Numbered from the stretch's first letter, positions 7,758 through 15,849 are shown. The stretch is 23,168 nt of DNA from CAZOZP01 sp964584325 (GCA_964584325.1 CAZOZP010000054.1:1-23168), one strand, 5' to 3'. Translations and numbers: made by a program. The notes: a model not told the origin generated them from the letters alone.

Positions 7758-8591
7758 CTATATATCAATATTAATTCCGAATGCTGAATACTCAGTTCTG
7801 AAATCAAAATATTCACCGTGGAAATCATAACCCTGATAATATGTATAATAAATACTTACGGCTGAAGATTCCGGTTTGCCGACTCTGACTCCCAGACTCA
7901 GTGAATTATTTCCGCTGTATTTCCCTGCCCGAATAAGTTTCAAATCATAAGCTGCATAAGGTGTAATTGATTCCGATATATAATTTTTCATCATATACTC
8001 CGCCCCGAAATGAAATGAAGTTTTATTGATATAATCCGGCGAAGTATTTATCAGATAAGTAATCCCGGTATATAATCTTATATCATACATTTTATAATAA
8101 GGCATAAACTCGAAGAACTCCCTGCTGTAAACTCTCGGTTTGTGGTTGTTCTTCCAAACATTAAGAGTACCGTCGAAATGTCCGTCAACCAGATGTGCAC
8201 TTATATGGCTGAATCTAAGTCTTGCACCGGCTTCGCTTCCTTTTTCAAATCTCTTTATGTAAGAGGCATTTACTCCGAACAAATAATCTACTGCATCCAC
8301 CGGGAAATGGAATTCCGATTCTGATTTTATTGAAGTATATGTAAACATATCTGCACCGAAAGCCAGGTCTGTATTTGAATCGAGTTTAATCTTCACAAAA
8401 TCAAGCGAACGCCCTATATCGAGTCTAACTGCATTTCTTTCAAATTGTCTAACAAAGCCCATTCTTGGTTCAAGAATATTTGCCATAAACGGCTTGAAAT
8501 TCAATTCTCCCGGAAAATACTCTGTAGTCCCCTTTTCTTGTGCAGTTATTGAAATGCAAAACATTACATATAGTATAAAAATAATTTTCAT
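7758..8591 (-). CDS. DUF1207-like outer-membrane protein, paralogue B
   Basis: A 277-residue protein starting with a signal peptide (MKIIFILYVMFCISITAQ). The ATG at 8591 is preferred over the GTG one codon upstream. The mature part is rich in alternating aromatic strands and ends in GINIDI, consistent with an outer-membrane barrel. Conserved landmarks are FKPFMANILEPRMG (32-45), LDIGRS, and RLRFSHISAHLVDGHFD (124-140). These recall DUF1207 proteins, but the family call is tentative. The gene at 14501-15355 is a clear paralogue with the same landmarks. It is embedded between a radical SAM gene and an M50 protease with short gaps, so it belongs to the operon. A role in outer-membrane export or anchoring of the operon's product is inference. 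Confidence 0.72.
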   Translation of the reverse strand: MKIIFILYVMFCISITAQEKGTTEYFPGELNFKPFMANILEPRMGFVRQFERNAVRLDIGRSLDFVKIKLDSNTDLAFGADMFTYTSIKSESEFHFPVDAVDYLFGVNASYIKRFEKGSEAGARLRFSHISAHLVDGHFDGTLNVWKNNHKPRVYSREFFEFMPYYKMYDIRLYTGITYLINTSPDYINKTSFHFGAEYMMKNYISESITPYAAYDLKLIRAGKYSGNNSLSLGVRVGKPESSAVSIYYTYYQGYDFHGEYFDFRTEYSAFGINIDI

Positions 8592-8605
8592 CACATAGGC
8601 CTGTA

Positions 8606-9574
8606 TTATTTTTTCAATTTCTGTTTTATAAGTTTATTGTATCCGTATTTAAGTTTCGACATTATGCTTGCGGCTCCGTATAGATTTGTAGGGAATGCAA
8701 AAGAAGGTTCGAAGTAACAGTTAACAGTGCATCCCCGGCAGAACCCGTAACGGCCTTCCATAGCTCTAATTGTTCTATATTCTTCGGATTTCCTGATTTC
8801 TGCAATTGGTCTGTCTATTTCGATTGTCTTATTACCGAAATGATAGCAAGGCAGAATTATCTTGTTATCAGGCGAAATTACTATCACTCTTGATACTGCC
8901 TTACAAACCGGATCTGATATGTCATTTCCTCCTTTTTTTCTTAATCTGAGAAAAGAAGGATTCACATAAGCCTGAATCTTACCTGAAACAAATTCGCTAA
9001 TATAATCAATGGCTTCGTTGTTAAGGCCCGGATTCCCGAAATATGAAAAAACAGGATTAACTATCAGCACAACATCTTTCTTTAATGCTATCTCGTACAT
9101 CTCAGGGAGCTTTTTGTAAGTCTCATTTGTAACTGTGAACAAAATATCAGGATGCTCACCTATGGATTTGGCAATATCCAGACTTTCCAAGACTTTATCA
9201 TAACATTTTATTCCTCTTATAGCATTATGCTCGTCTCTATCCGGAGAATCCAGCGAAAAATGCAGCAGGTTAACTTTGCCGGCAAGCTTTTCTGCATATT
9301 TGGAATAAATCAGACAATTAGTTGTTATGCTTGTCTGCATTTTCAAAGAAGATGCAAATTCTGCCATTTTATCTATATTTTTATTAAGCAGAGGTTCTCC
9401 GCCTGTCAGATCTATAAATTTCACTCCAAGTGATGCAAGTTCAGTTACATTTCTCCGGAAATCATCAAAGGAAGCCTCACTTGTATTCTTAAAAGCATCG
9501 TGGTCAGCAAAATGACAAAAGCTGCAGAAGGCATTACAGCGGTATGTTACATAATAATTACATAAAAGAAGCAT
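8606..9574 (-). CDS. Radical SAM protein with C-terminal auxiliary-cluster cysteines
   Basis: A 322-residue radical SAM enzyme. The CxxxCxxC motif for the 4Fe-4S/SAM cluster is C13, C17, C20 (TYRCNAFCSFC), unusually near the N-terminus. The glycine-rich SAM motif TGGEPLL follows. The C-terminal part has C224, C243, then C279, C282 and C286 (CRGCTVNC), a SPASM/Twitch-like set that could bind an auxiliary Fe-S cluster. Such enzymes make radical modifications of peptides, lipids or sugars; the substrate is not evident. No small precursor peptide gene was recognised nearby. Its ATG overlaps the stop of the upstream GT2 gene by one base (TGATG). Confidence 0.87.
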   Translation of the reverse strand: MLLLCNYYVTYRCNAFCSFCHFADHDAFKNTSEASFDDFRRNVTELASLGVKFIDLTGGEPLLNKNIDKMAEFASSLKMQTSITTNCLIYSKYAEKLAGKVNLLHFSLDSPDRDEHNAIRGIKCYDKVLESLDIAKSIGEHPDILFTVTNETYKKLPEMYEIALKKDVVLIVNPVFSYFGNPGLNNEAIDYISEFVSGKIQAYVNPSFLRLRKKGGNDISDPVCKAVSRVIVISPDNKIILPCYHFGNKTIEIDRPIAEIRKSEEYRTIRAMEGRYGFCRGCTVNCYFEPSFAFPTNLYGAASIMSKLKYGYNKLIKQKLKK

Positions 9575-10668
9575 CAGTATTTTTCACCTTTCCAGCTGAT
9601 TTTAGGGTCCATTAGAATTAAAAAAGGTAATATGCAAATATATAAAATGTTGAATAATTCGAATAAGGGTATATATCTTAATTTGTATTTAATGCTTAAT
9701 CTTCGTGAAGAAATAATTAGAAGGAATGTATCCGCAGATAATTTTAATCCTAATAAAATGAAAAACATATTTAAATATAAAACAGCACTTATTATTATTG
9801 AAACATTCAGGAAAAATGCCAGCATCTGCATTGCCAGACCATAAGTTCCGGTATCCATTCCGCCCTTACCCCATCGCTTTCTTTGGCTGATAAATTCTTT
9901 GATTCCTTTTAAAGGCTTTGTGGTTATTACAGTTTCAGATTCAGACGGAAAAACAATTCCGGTTTTATCAATTTCGTAAACAGCTTTAAGCAATTGCTGA
10001 TCCTCGGTAACAGAAAATCCAAGTTTTTCAAATCCGCCAATTGCATTATAAGCCTCCCTTGTGAAAGCCATGTTATTTCCTATACAGCTTACAGGTTTTC
10101 CTGAAGAAGCATTCCCTGAAGCAATTGTCAGCAAATACAAAAGATCTAAACCCTGAACCGCATCGAATAATCCGGTTCCGCTTATTTGCGTATAGCCGCA
10201 TACCATTTTTACATCAGTAGTAAAATATCCCGCTGTTTTTTTTACCCAGGTCTTATTCACCCGGCAGTCGGCATCGGTAATCATGATTATTTCACCGGAT
10301 GAATTGCAGATTGCAAAATCAACTGCGTTAGCTTTCCCTATGATTTTCCTTCCATCTGCCGGAGTTTGCAGAAGTTTTAGTCTTCCGGGATATCTGCTCT
10401 CAAGTTTTTTTAATAATGAATATGTATTGTCGGCAGAATTGTCGTCAACAACAATGATTTCCATTTTATTTTCAGGATATTCACTTTTCAGAACAGATTC
10501 AATACACTCTTCAATGTTTTCTTCTTCATTTTTGGCAGCAATTATTACTGAGACTGACTTAACCTTAATATTAGAATTGACGGGATACTTCCTTCCGGAA
10601 TAAAATGCAAATTTCAGGAGTAGAAAAATATATAGAATTAGTGCGGTTACTGCTGCTGAAATAAACAT
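9574..10668 (-). CDS. Membrane-bound family 2 glycosyltransferase B
   Basis: A 364-residue inverting GT2 enzyme. A transmembrane helix (about 1-22) precedes the GT-A domain, which begins SVSVIIAAKNEEENI. Catalytic landmarks are D75/D76 (IIVVDDNSAD), the DxD-type motif D132-A-D134 (TDADC), TED (221-223) and the acceptor motif QRKRW (262-266). Two or three hydrophobic segments follow, the plan of processive or lipid-acceptor GT2 enzymes facing the cytoplasm. The donor sugar cannot be read. Its ATG lies inside the end of the deacetylase gene (22-base overlap) and its stop overlaps the radical SAM start. It is a diverged homologue of the GT2 at 11288-12424. Confidence 0.9.
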   Translation of the reverse strand: MFISAAVTALILYIFLLLKFAFYSGRKYPVNSNIKVKSVSVIIAAKNEEENIEECIESVLKSEYPENKMEIIVVDDNSADNTYSLLKKLESRYPGRLKLLQTPADGRKIIGKANAVDFAICNSSGEIIMITDADCRVNKTWVKKTAGYFTTDVKMVCGYTQISGTGLFDAVQGLDLLYLLTIASGNASSGKPVSCIGNNMAFTREAYNAIGGFEKLGFSVTEDQQLLKAVYEIDKTGIVFPSESETVITTKPLKGIKEFISQRKRWGKGGMDTGTYGLAMQMLAFFLNVSIIISAVLYLNMFFILLGLKLSADTFLLIISSRRLSIKYKLRYIPLFELFNILYICILPFLILMDPKISWKGEKY

Positions 10669-11291
10669 TCCCCGGGCTCCCCGATTGAATAATTCATTTC
10701 AGAAATTCTCTCCGCTGAATACTCAAGCAGATCAGGGAGAATACGAGCTGACTTAATACTATCATGAAACACAATTATTGAATTCTGTTTTAAGTATTTT
10801 CTTATTATCTCCCCGGAAAGCTTAAAATCGTTTTTGAAATCATAAGTCAAAAGGCTCCACATTACCGTTTTTATATTCAATTCTCTAAGAAGTTTGGGAG
10901 AAAACAGATTGATTCTTCCATGCGGCGGCCTGAAATACCCGGGTGTAATTCCGAAATCATTCTGCATCAGTTTATTAAAATCAATGATACTTTTTTTTAC
11001 TGTTTCACTGCAGCCGGTAATATTTTTATGATTCATTGTGTGGTTGCCTATAGTATGTCCTTCGGCTATTATTTCATTAACAAGCTGAGGGTTCCTGATA
11101 ACATTTTCTCCTACACAGAAAAAAACCGCTTTAATGTTTTTATCGTTCAGAAATTTCAGAATTAGTTGAGTATTCCCCGGTATAGGTCCGTCATCAAAAG
11201 TAAATAAAAGTTTATTGTTACCGGAATCCCATACAAATTCATTAAATATCCTTTTTATTACAGCCGGCGGATTGCAAAAATATTTATTCAT
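10647..11291 (-). CDS. NodB-type polysaccharide deacetylase without signal peptide
   Basis: A 214-residue carbohydrate esterase family 4-like protein. It shows all main NodB motifs: TFDDGP with D33/D34, the metal ligands H84 and H88 in HTMNH, RPPHG (121-125) and the catalytic HD (H176, D177). Family members remove N-acetyl or N-formyl groups from sugars using a divalent metal. There is no signal peptide or membrane helix, so it should act in the cytoplasm, for example on a lipid-linked sugar at the inner face, as ArnD does. It is wedged between two GT2 genes, overlapping both (4 and 22 bases), so deacetylation is probably coupled to glycan synthesis (inference). Confidence 0.9.
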   Translation of the reverse strand: MNKYFCNPPAVIKRIFNEFVWDSGNNKLLFTFDDGPIPGNTQLILKFLNDKNIKAVFFCVGENVIRNPQLVNEIIAEGHTIGNHTMNHKNITGCSETVKKSIIDFNKLMQNDFGITPGYFRPPHGRINLFSPKLLRELNIKTVMWSLLTYDFKNDFKLSGEIIRKYLKQNSIIVFHDSIKSARILPDLLEYSAERISEMNYSIGEPGECLFQQQ

Positions 11292-12424
11292 CTTTCCACT
11301 TTTCTGTTTTTCCAGGCATACTGTCCGAAGGCTCCGCTCACAGCAGAAACAAGGATATAAGGAATATGAATAACCTGAGCTGGAATAAAATAATCCAGAA
11401 TGTCCTTATCAAATATATTCTCCGCTCCCTCGCTAAGGATAAAATACTCCATTACGGCTTTCATAATAAATAGAACTATCATTTCAATCCACAGTATAGG
11501 GAAATACAGACCTAACATAAGCATTACCGGAAATGATAGAAAAAAAGAGAATATCATTACCAGAATAGCAATAAGCATTTTGTTTTTGTAAAAAAGTCCT
11601 TTACTTGCCCATCGTTTTCTCTGCTGATAAAACTCTTTAAATGTATTATTAGGATGTGTTTTAACTACAGCTTCCTTATCATAAGCAAATTTTATTTTAT
11701 ATTTTTTTTGAGAAGCAATTTTTTGCATAAGAAGCTCATCTTCTCCGGAAGTAAGCGTCAAATTATCTGAATACCCCCCGGTCTGTTCAAAAACAACTTT
11801 CCTAAAGGCCAGATTCGCACCGTTGCATATTACCGGAAATCCCGCTCCTATTAGTCCGGCACCTGTTAGAACGAGACCGGCAAACTCCGCTCGCTGCAAT
11901 CCGCCAAAAAATTTATTATTGTTCATAAACTCTACCGGACCCGAGACAAAAGCTGTATCGTAATCAAAACACGAGGCGATATTAGAAAGCCACATCGGGG
12001 GCTGAAGGCAATCACAGTCTGTTGTTACGATAATATCTCCCTGTGCGGATTTCAATGCTTCAAGAATGGCGATTTTCTTAAAACCCCTTTCGTGAGATGA
12101 TTTTGGGACGCTTATAACCTTAATATTAAAAGGCTTTTTTGCATTTTGTATCTTTGCAATGGAATCATCTTCAGAGGAATCATCAACATATATTACCTCG
12201 TATCTGTCTTTTGGAAAAACCTGGCCTGTTAAGCTTTCAAGAGAAGCAAGTATATTGGAACTTTCATTGCGGAAAGGAATAATCACGGATATCATATCGT
12301 TAAAATCGTTATTAGTTCCTGATAACGAGGATATTTTTAGTTTCTTAAGACCATTTAAAACTTTCAGCAGAAATAAAAAGTAAATGCAGGCAGGAACAAG
12401 AAATATGAAAAACAGAATATACAA
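11288..12424 (-). CDS. Membrane-bound family 2 glycosyltransferase A
   Basis: A 378-residue GT2 enzyme with an N-terminal transmembrane helix (about 1-22), a GT-A domain starting MISVIIPFRNESSNI, and a C-terminal membrane region (about 283-365). Visible motifs are YVDDSSED (79-86), D136-C-D138 as the DxD, GEDE (227-230) and QQRKRW (267-272). The start is TTG at 12424, four bases after the stop of the flippase-like gene and in the same frame. No ATG exists before residue 44, and an AAGGAG ribosome site lies ten bases upstream, so TTG is well supported. Its stop overlaps the deacetylase start (ATGA). Donor and acceptor are unknown; a lipid-linked acceptor is likely from the membrane topology. 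Confidence 0.9.
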   Translation of the reverse strand: MYILFFIFLVPACIYFLFLLKVLNGLKKLKISSLSGTNNDFNDMISVIIPFRNESSNILASLESLTGQVFPKDRYEVIYVDDSSEDDSIAKIQNAKKPFNIKVISVPKSSHERGFKKIAILEALKSAQGDIIVTTDCDCLQPPMWLSNIASCFDYDTAFVSGPVEFMNNNKFFGGLQRAEFAGLVLTGAGLIGAGFPVICNGANLAFRKVVFEQTGGYSDNLTLTSGEDELLMQKIASQKKYKIKFAYDKEAVVKTHPNNTFKEFYQQRKRWASKGLFYKNKMLIAILVMIFSFFLSFPVMLMLGLYFPILWIEMIVLFIMKAVMEYFILSEGAENIFDKDILDYFIPAQVIHIPYILVSAVSGAFGQYAWKNRKVER

Positions 12425-12427
12425 GCC

Positions 12428-13390
12428 TTACTTTCTCCTTATAAGCATAAAAGAACCTATAAGGGCGGGAATTACAAGATTAATAAAAAACAAGACTATA
12501 GAAGACTGAAATGCAGCAGCTTCGGAAGCCCCAACTAATCCAAAGAAAAATATTGCCGCGGTTTCCCTGATTCCCAGCTCTCCGAATGTAACCGGCGGGA
12601 ACAATGCTTTAGTAAAAATCACTAATGAGCTGGCCCAGAGATAATTCATCAATTCCATCTTATATGTAAATGCGGCAACAAGAAGTGCAAACTGAGCTGT
12701 ATATGTGAACACAAAAACAATCGAAATAAAAAATATTCTAAGCAAGAATTTAGTATCAAGTGCCCGCAGGTAATTAACAATCTCAACATTATCTTTTATT
12801 ATTTTAAGATTTGTTATTTTGCTGAATAATCCGGATTCTGTAAGCTCTTTCTTGAAATAGAACAATCCCGCCGCAGATACAATAATTGCAAGCGGAACAA
12901 ATACAAGATACTTTAACCCGCTGTTTGATGAATACAGAAAAGTGAAAGAAGAAATCAGACCAAAAACAAGAATAACGAGCAGCGGAATAAATTTATCTAT
13001 AGCTGAAGCAAGAGAAACATGCAATATATTTCGTTTAAAGGGAATGGCACGCCCAACATACTCTCCTACCCTGAATGGAGTTGTAATACCGGCACTAAAT
13101 CCATAAAACAAAGAATTTACAATTTTTCCTTGTTCTTTCTCCTCGAGTACCTGATTACAGATAAGTTTCCACTTCACAAACTGAAGAAGAATATTAACCG
13201 CTCCAAGAAGAAGAACAAATCCAATAATAAACATATTGGCGCGTATGAATGTATTACCTAATGCAAAAAAATCTATTTTATAGGCAATTATTGAAACAAG
13301 TATTATGGCCAGAAGATATTTCAGAATCGGAAATATCACATTACTCTTATTTATGTATGCAAAATATAATTTTCTAGTCAGTGCTGCCAT
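12428..13390 (-). CDS. Flippase-like integral membrane protein (LPG synthase TM / UPF0104 family)
   Basis: A 320-residue protein of about eight hydrophobic helices. It matches the lysylphosphatidylglycerol-synthase transmembrane (AglD/MprF N-half) family: YGFSAGITTPFRVGEYVGRA in the first half and FPPVTFGELGIRETAA near the C-terminus are the usual conserved loops. Members are thought to flip or move lipid-linked molecules across the inner membrane. The soluble synthetase domain of MprF is absent, as in most bacterial flippase-like members. The ATG overlaps the TAA of the upstream radical SAM gene (TAATG). Position between a radical SAM and GT2 suggests it moves the operon's lipid-linked product (inference). 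Confidence 0.87.
   Translation of the reverse strand: MAALTRKLYFAYINKSNVIFPILKYLLAIILVSIIAYKIDFFALGNTFIRANMFIIGFVLLLGAVNILLQFVKWKLICNQVLEEKEQGKIVNSLFYGFSAGITTPFRVGEYVGRAIPFKRNILHVSLASAIDKFIPLLVILVFGLISSFTFLYSSNSGLKYLVFVPLAIIVSAAGLFYFKKELTESGLFSKITNLKIIKDNVEIVNYLRALDTKFLLRIFFISIVFVFTYTAQFALLVAAFTYKMELMNYLWASSLVIFTKALFPPVTFGELGIRETAAIFFFGLVGASEAAAFQSSIVLFFINLVIPALIGSFMLIRRK
12435..12440 (-). promoter_or_regulatory. Ribosome binding site supporting a TTG start
   Basis: AAGGAG on the minus strand lies within the last codons of the flippase-like gene, ten bases upstream of the TTG (12424-12422) that starts GT2 A. It supports independent initiation after the flippase stop. Confidence 0.6.
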
Positions 13391-14409
13391 TAAATATCCG
13401 ATAAATTTAGATTAAGTCCTTCAGTGCAGTTTCTGCACATATCAATTTTACTTCTTCCTTTCAGAATTGCTTTTCTGAAATTATAATATTTTCTACCTTT
13501 CCATATCTCAAGAAGTTCTTGTGATTTAAGATTTCCGAACTTTATTTTTGCATCTTTGTCGAAACAGCAGGGAACAGAATAACCGTCCCAAGTTAATGCA
13601 ATCGTTCTCCAAAGATAAAAACAACTGTTTTTTAATTTGTTTTTAATAACCGGCTTCCCGTCTTTAATCAGATATCTTGAATACTTTTTCAAAGAAGGTA
13701 AATATTCTTTAGCATTCTCAATATCGGATATCTGCATAGATTTCAAAGCAACCCGGTTTAATCCCTTAAGTTTCCTAAGTTTCAGTACTTCATCTATCTG
13801 ATGCTCATTCTGCTTCATCACAATAAACTGAAACTCAACAAAAGGTTTTTTATTTCCTGACTCTTCCTTCTTTTTAAGCACCAGTTTCAGAGCATTCATT
13901 GCTTTTTCAAAAGAACCGCCTACTCTGTATTTCACATAAGTATCCTGGTCCATCCCGTCAATAGAAAATATTATTTTATCGGGGGCCGAATCAAATATCG
14001 TATCGATATTCTTTTCGTTAATGACCAATCCGTTTGTGCTTACTGCCGTATATATTTTTTTTTCGGCGGCATATTTTATCATACCGGGAAGATTCTTGTT
14101 CAAATAAGGTTCTCCCTGAAAAAAAAGCTGCAGGTAAAAAACAGTCCCGGAAGCTTTATCAATATACTGTTTGTAATCTTCCATACTAAGCATTCCTGAA
14201 TTCCTTGTAAGTGCTCCCAAACCCGAAGGGCATTCGGGACATTTCAGGTTACACTTGTTAGTCGGTTCTAAAAGCATAGTAACAGGCTGATTCCAAACGA
14301 TCGGCTTACCGGTTAACCTGGATAAAAAGAACGATATAAATGTTAATATTAAATTTATTAATCTCTTTACTGAAATAATCCTAAATAAATAAGTTAGATC
14401 CAAGAACAA
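13390..14409 (-). CDS. Radical SAM/SPASM domain protein
   Basis: A 339-residue enzyme. An N-terminal amphipathic or membrane-associated stretch (about 5-32) precedes the radical SAM core with C53, C57 and C60 (TNKCNLKCPEC), FFQGEPYL as the SAM-binding motif, and STNG. The C-terminal SPASM-like region has C263, C281/C282 and C325/C328 (CRNC), suitable for auxiliary Fe-S clusters. Members modify peptides or small metabolites by radical chemistry; the substrate is unknown. The start is uncertain: the frame opens after a TAA at 14431-14433 and offers only TTG codons (14409 or 14403), with the next Met at residue 45 after conserved-looking sequence. It is the first gene of the tightly packed operon. 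Confidence 0.85.
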   Translation of the reverse strand: MFLDLTYLFRIISVKRLINLILTFISFFLSRLTGKPIVWNQPVTMLLEPTNKCNLKCPECPSGLGALTRNSGMLSMEDYKQYIDKASGTVFYLQLFFQGEPYLNKNLPGMIKYAAEKKIYTAVSTNGLVINEKNIDTIFDSAPDKIIFSIDGMDQDTYVKYRVGGSFEKAMNALKLVLKKKEESGNKKPFVEFQFIVMKQNEHQIDEVLKLRKLKGLNRVALKSMQISDIENAKEYLPSLKKYSRYLIKDGKPVIKNKLKNSCFYLWRTIALTWDGYSVPCCFDKDAKIKFGNLKSQELLEIWKGRKYYNFRKAILKGRSKIDMCRNCTEGLNLNLSDI

Positions 14410-14500
14410 TACTTCATAATATTTTAGAAATTAAGCGTAAATTTGCTAAATTTATAATAAATATGCAACTGCTATTTATTATTTATTAAGGAGATGTGAT

Positions 14501-15355
14501 TTAAATTATATTCACTCTAAACCCGAGTCCAAAATTCTCCATTCCTTTATAATAATACTCGCTGAAATAATTCCTGCCTTTATAATAAGAGAAATAGAAT
14601 AATACCCCTTTCCCCCTTCCGTTATCCAGGTCAATCCCGGCAATCAGACTATTGCAACCAACATATTCAGGTAGTCCGGTAACCGATAAATCGTATGCTA
14701 AAAGAAGACCTGCGTTAGTCCCGATGAACTTTCCGAAAAGAGCTGGAATTTTGATTTCAGTACCTGCGGCAAAATTAAATTTCTTTAGTTCTGCCGGACG
14801 CACAAGTACTGCGTATGAGCTTAAAACATAACTACGCATTTCGAAACCTGAATATTTTTTATTTAAGGCAAAAGTTAGTTCCGCATTGTCTTTTGTGAAT
14901 GCAATCGGGATATCGTTATTAATCCATGTTTTCTTTTTGCGATCCCAATGGCCGTCAACTAAATGAGCACTGTTATGAGTAAACCTAAACCTTAGATCTG
15001 CTGAGGAAGAGTCATACTTATGACTGTAAACGGCATATCCTCCGAAGAATCCGTCAAGGGCATCAATCTGCAATCTGTACTCGCTATAGTCAGTTGCAAG
15101 TGCATAAGCATAAAACTCGATGCCGAGAGCCAGAGAATTACATGAATCAAATCTATAATTAATCAGGTCGGTGGAATTGCCTATATCTACTTTAAGATCA
15201 CCGTTAACAAAACTATGAGTAAGTCCAAACTTCGCCTCATGCATATTGGCAATTAACGATTTGAATGATTTGGAGTCAGGAAATATTTCCAAACCCGTTT
15301 GTCCAAAAGAAATAGAGATGTTCAATAAAAAGCAAATGAGCGAAATTCTATACAT
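14501..15355 (-). CDS. DUF1207-like outer-membrane protein, paralogue A
   Basis: A 284-residue protein with a signal peptide (MYRISLICFLLNISISFGQ). The ATG at 15355 is chosen over a TTG three codons upstream. Landmarks shared with the protein at 7758-8591 are FKSLIANMHEAKFG (31-44), VDIGNSTD, LALG, DA-D-FGG, and RFRFTHNSAHLVDGHWD (122-138) followed by W-NN--P. The strand-rich, aromatic sequence ending in FRVNII suggests an outer-membrane barrel. The DUF1207 family label is tentative. It lies 91 bases upstream of the radical SAM operon on the same strand, so it may be transcribed with it or from its own promoter in the 170-base gap shared with the divergent YbjQ-like gene. Confidence 0.72.
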   Translation of the reverse strand: MYRISLICFLLNISISFGQTGLEIFPDSKSFKSLIANMHEAKFGLTHSFVNGDLKVDIGNSTDLINYRFDSCNSLALGIEFYAYALATDYSEYRLQIDALDGFFGGYAVYSHKYDSSSADLRFRFTHNSAHLVDGHWDRKKKTWINNDIPIAFTKDNAELTFALNKKYSGFEMRSYVLSSYAVLVRPAELKKFNFAAGTEIKIPALFGKFIGTNAGLLLAYDLSVTGLPEYVGCNSLIAGIDLDNGRGKGVLFYFSYYKGRNYFSEYYYKGMENFGLGFRVNII

Positions 15356-15525
15356 AAATATCAATGTTTTACAAAAGTAATTGTCAAAATAAATAACGGA
15401 TATTTTAAACGCAACATTTTTTTAACCGGTGACTTCCTCACTTATTTTAAATCAATTTAATTTCTTGAACCAAGCAAAAGTTCTTGTTAAATTAAACACG
15501 CCAATTATACAAAGTTGAGGAAATT
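15356..15525. other. Divergent intergenic region between DUF1207-like A and ybjQ-like gene
   Basis: This 170-base AT-rich gap must hold promoters for two divergent genes. On the minus strand TTGACA (15387-15382) and TACTTTTG (15379-15372, a match to the Bacteroidota TAnnTTTG -7 pattern) are present. They overlap too closely to act together, and both lie very near the ATG at 15355. On the plus strand a small inverted repeat, CTTG-AAC-CAAG, occurs within about 15464-15475. No RNA structure or ORF was seen. Confidence 0.3.
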
Positions 15526-15846
15526 ATGATAGTATCAACCACACCTTCACTGGAAGGGAAAAAAGTAGTAAAGTATCTTGGACTGGTATCAGGTGAAGCG
15601 ATTCTCGGGGCAAATATTTTTAAGGATTTCTTTGCCGGTATAAGGGATATCGTAGGCGGACGCTCATCGGCTTACGAACAGGAACTTAGAAAGGCAAAGG
15701 ATATTGCAATTGCAGAGATGATTGAACAGGCAAGAAATTTGGGTGGCAATGCAATTCTTGCTGTTGACCTGGATTACGAAACAATCGGTCAGGGTGGAAG
15801 TATGCTTATGGTTTCAGCATGCGGAACTGCTGTGGTTGTAGAGTAA
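15526..15846 (+). CDS. YbjQ/UPF0145 family protein
   Basis: A 106-residue protein, the normal length for this family. It starts MIVSTTPSLEGKKVVKYLGLVSGEA and has the conserved GGRSSAYEQELRKAKDIA helix and LGGNAILAVDLDYE. These are the hallmark blocks of the YbjQ (UPF0145, DUF74) family, sometimes called putative heavy-metal-binding proteins and predicted to form pentamers. No biochemical function is firmly established. A GAGG ribosome site sits five bases before the ATG. It stands alone, divergent from the DUF1207-like gene and convergent with the PabB-PabC fusion, whose stop is only four bases away, with no terminator between them. Confidence 0.92.
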   Translation: MIVSTTPSLEGKKVVKYLGLVSGEAILGANIFKDFFAGIRDIVGGRSSAYEQELRKAKDIAIAEMIEQARNLGGNAILAVDLDYETIGQGGSMLMVSACGTAVVVE

Positions 15847-15849
15847 AAT

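Noticed and set aside
8606..14409. Ribosomal-peptide (RiPP) cluster, given two SPASM-like radical SAM proteins
   Set aside because: No short precursor-like ORF, peptidase-transporter or recognition-element gene was seen; neighbours are glycan and lipid enzymes.
14490..14510. AAGGAG followed by ATG/GTG on the plus strand, looking like a gene start
   Set aside because: ATG is followed at once by TGA, and the GTG frame stops after one codon, so no reading frame exists.
15484..15511. TTGTTA-16-TATACA promoter-like match upstream of the YbjQ-like gene
   Set aside because: Transcription would start at the ribosome binding site itself, leaving no usable leader; more likely a chance match in AT-rich DNA.
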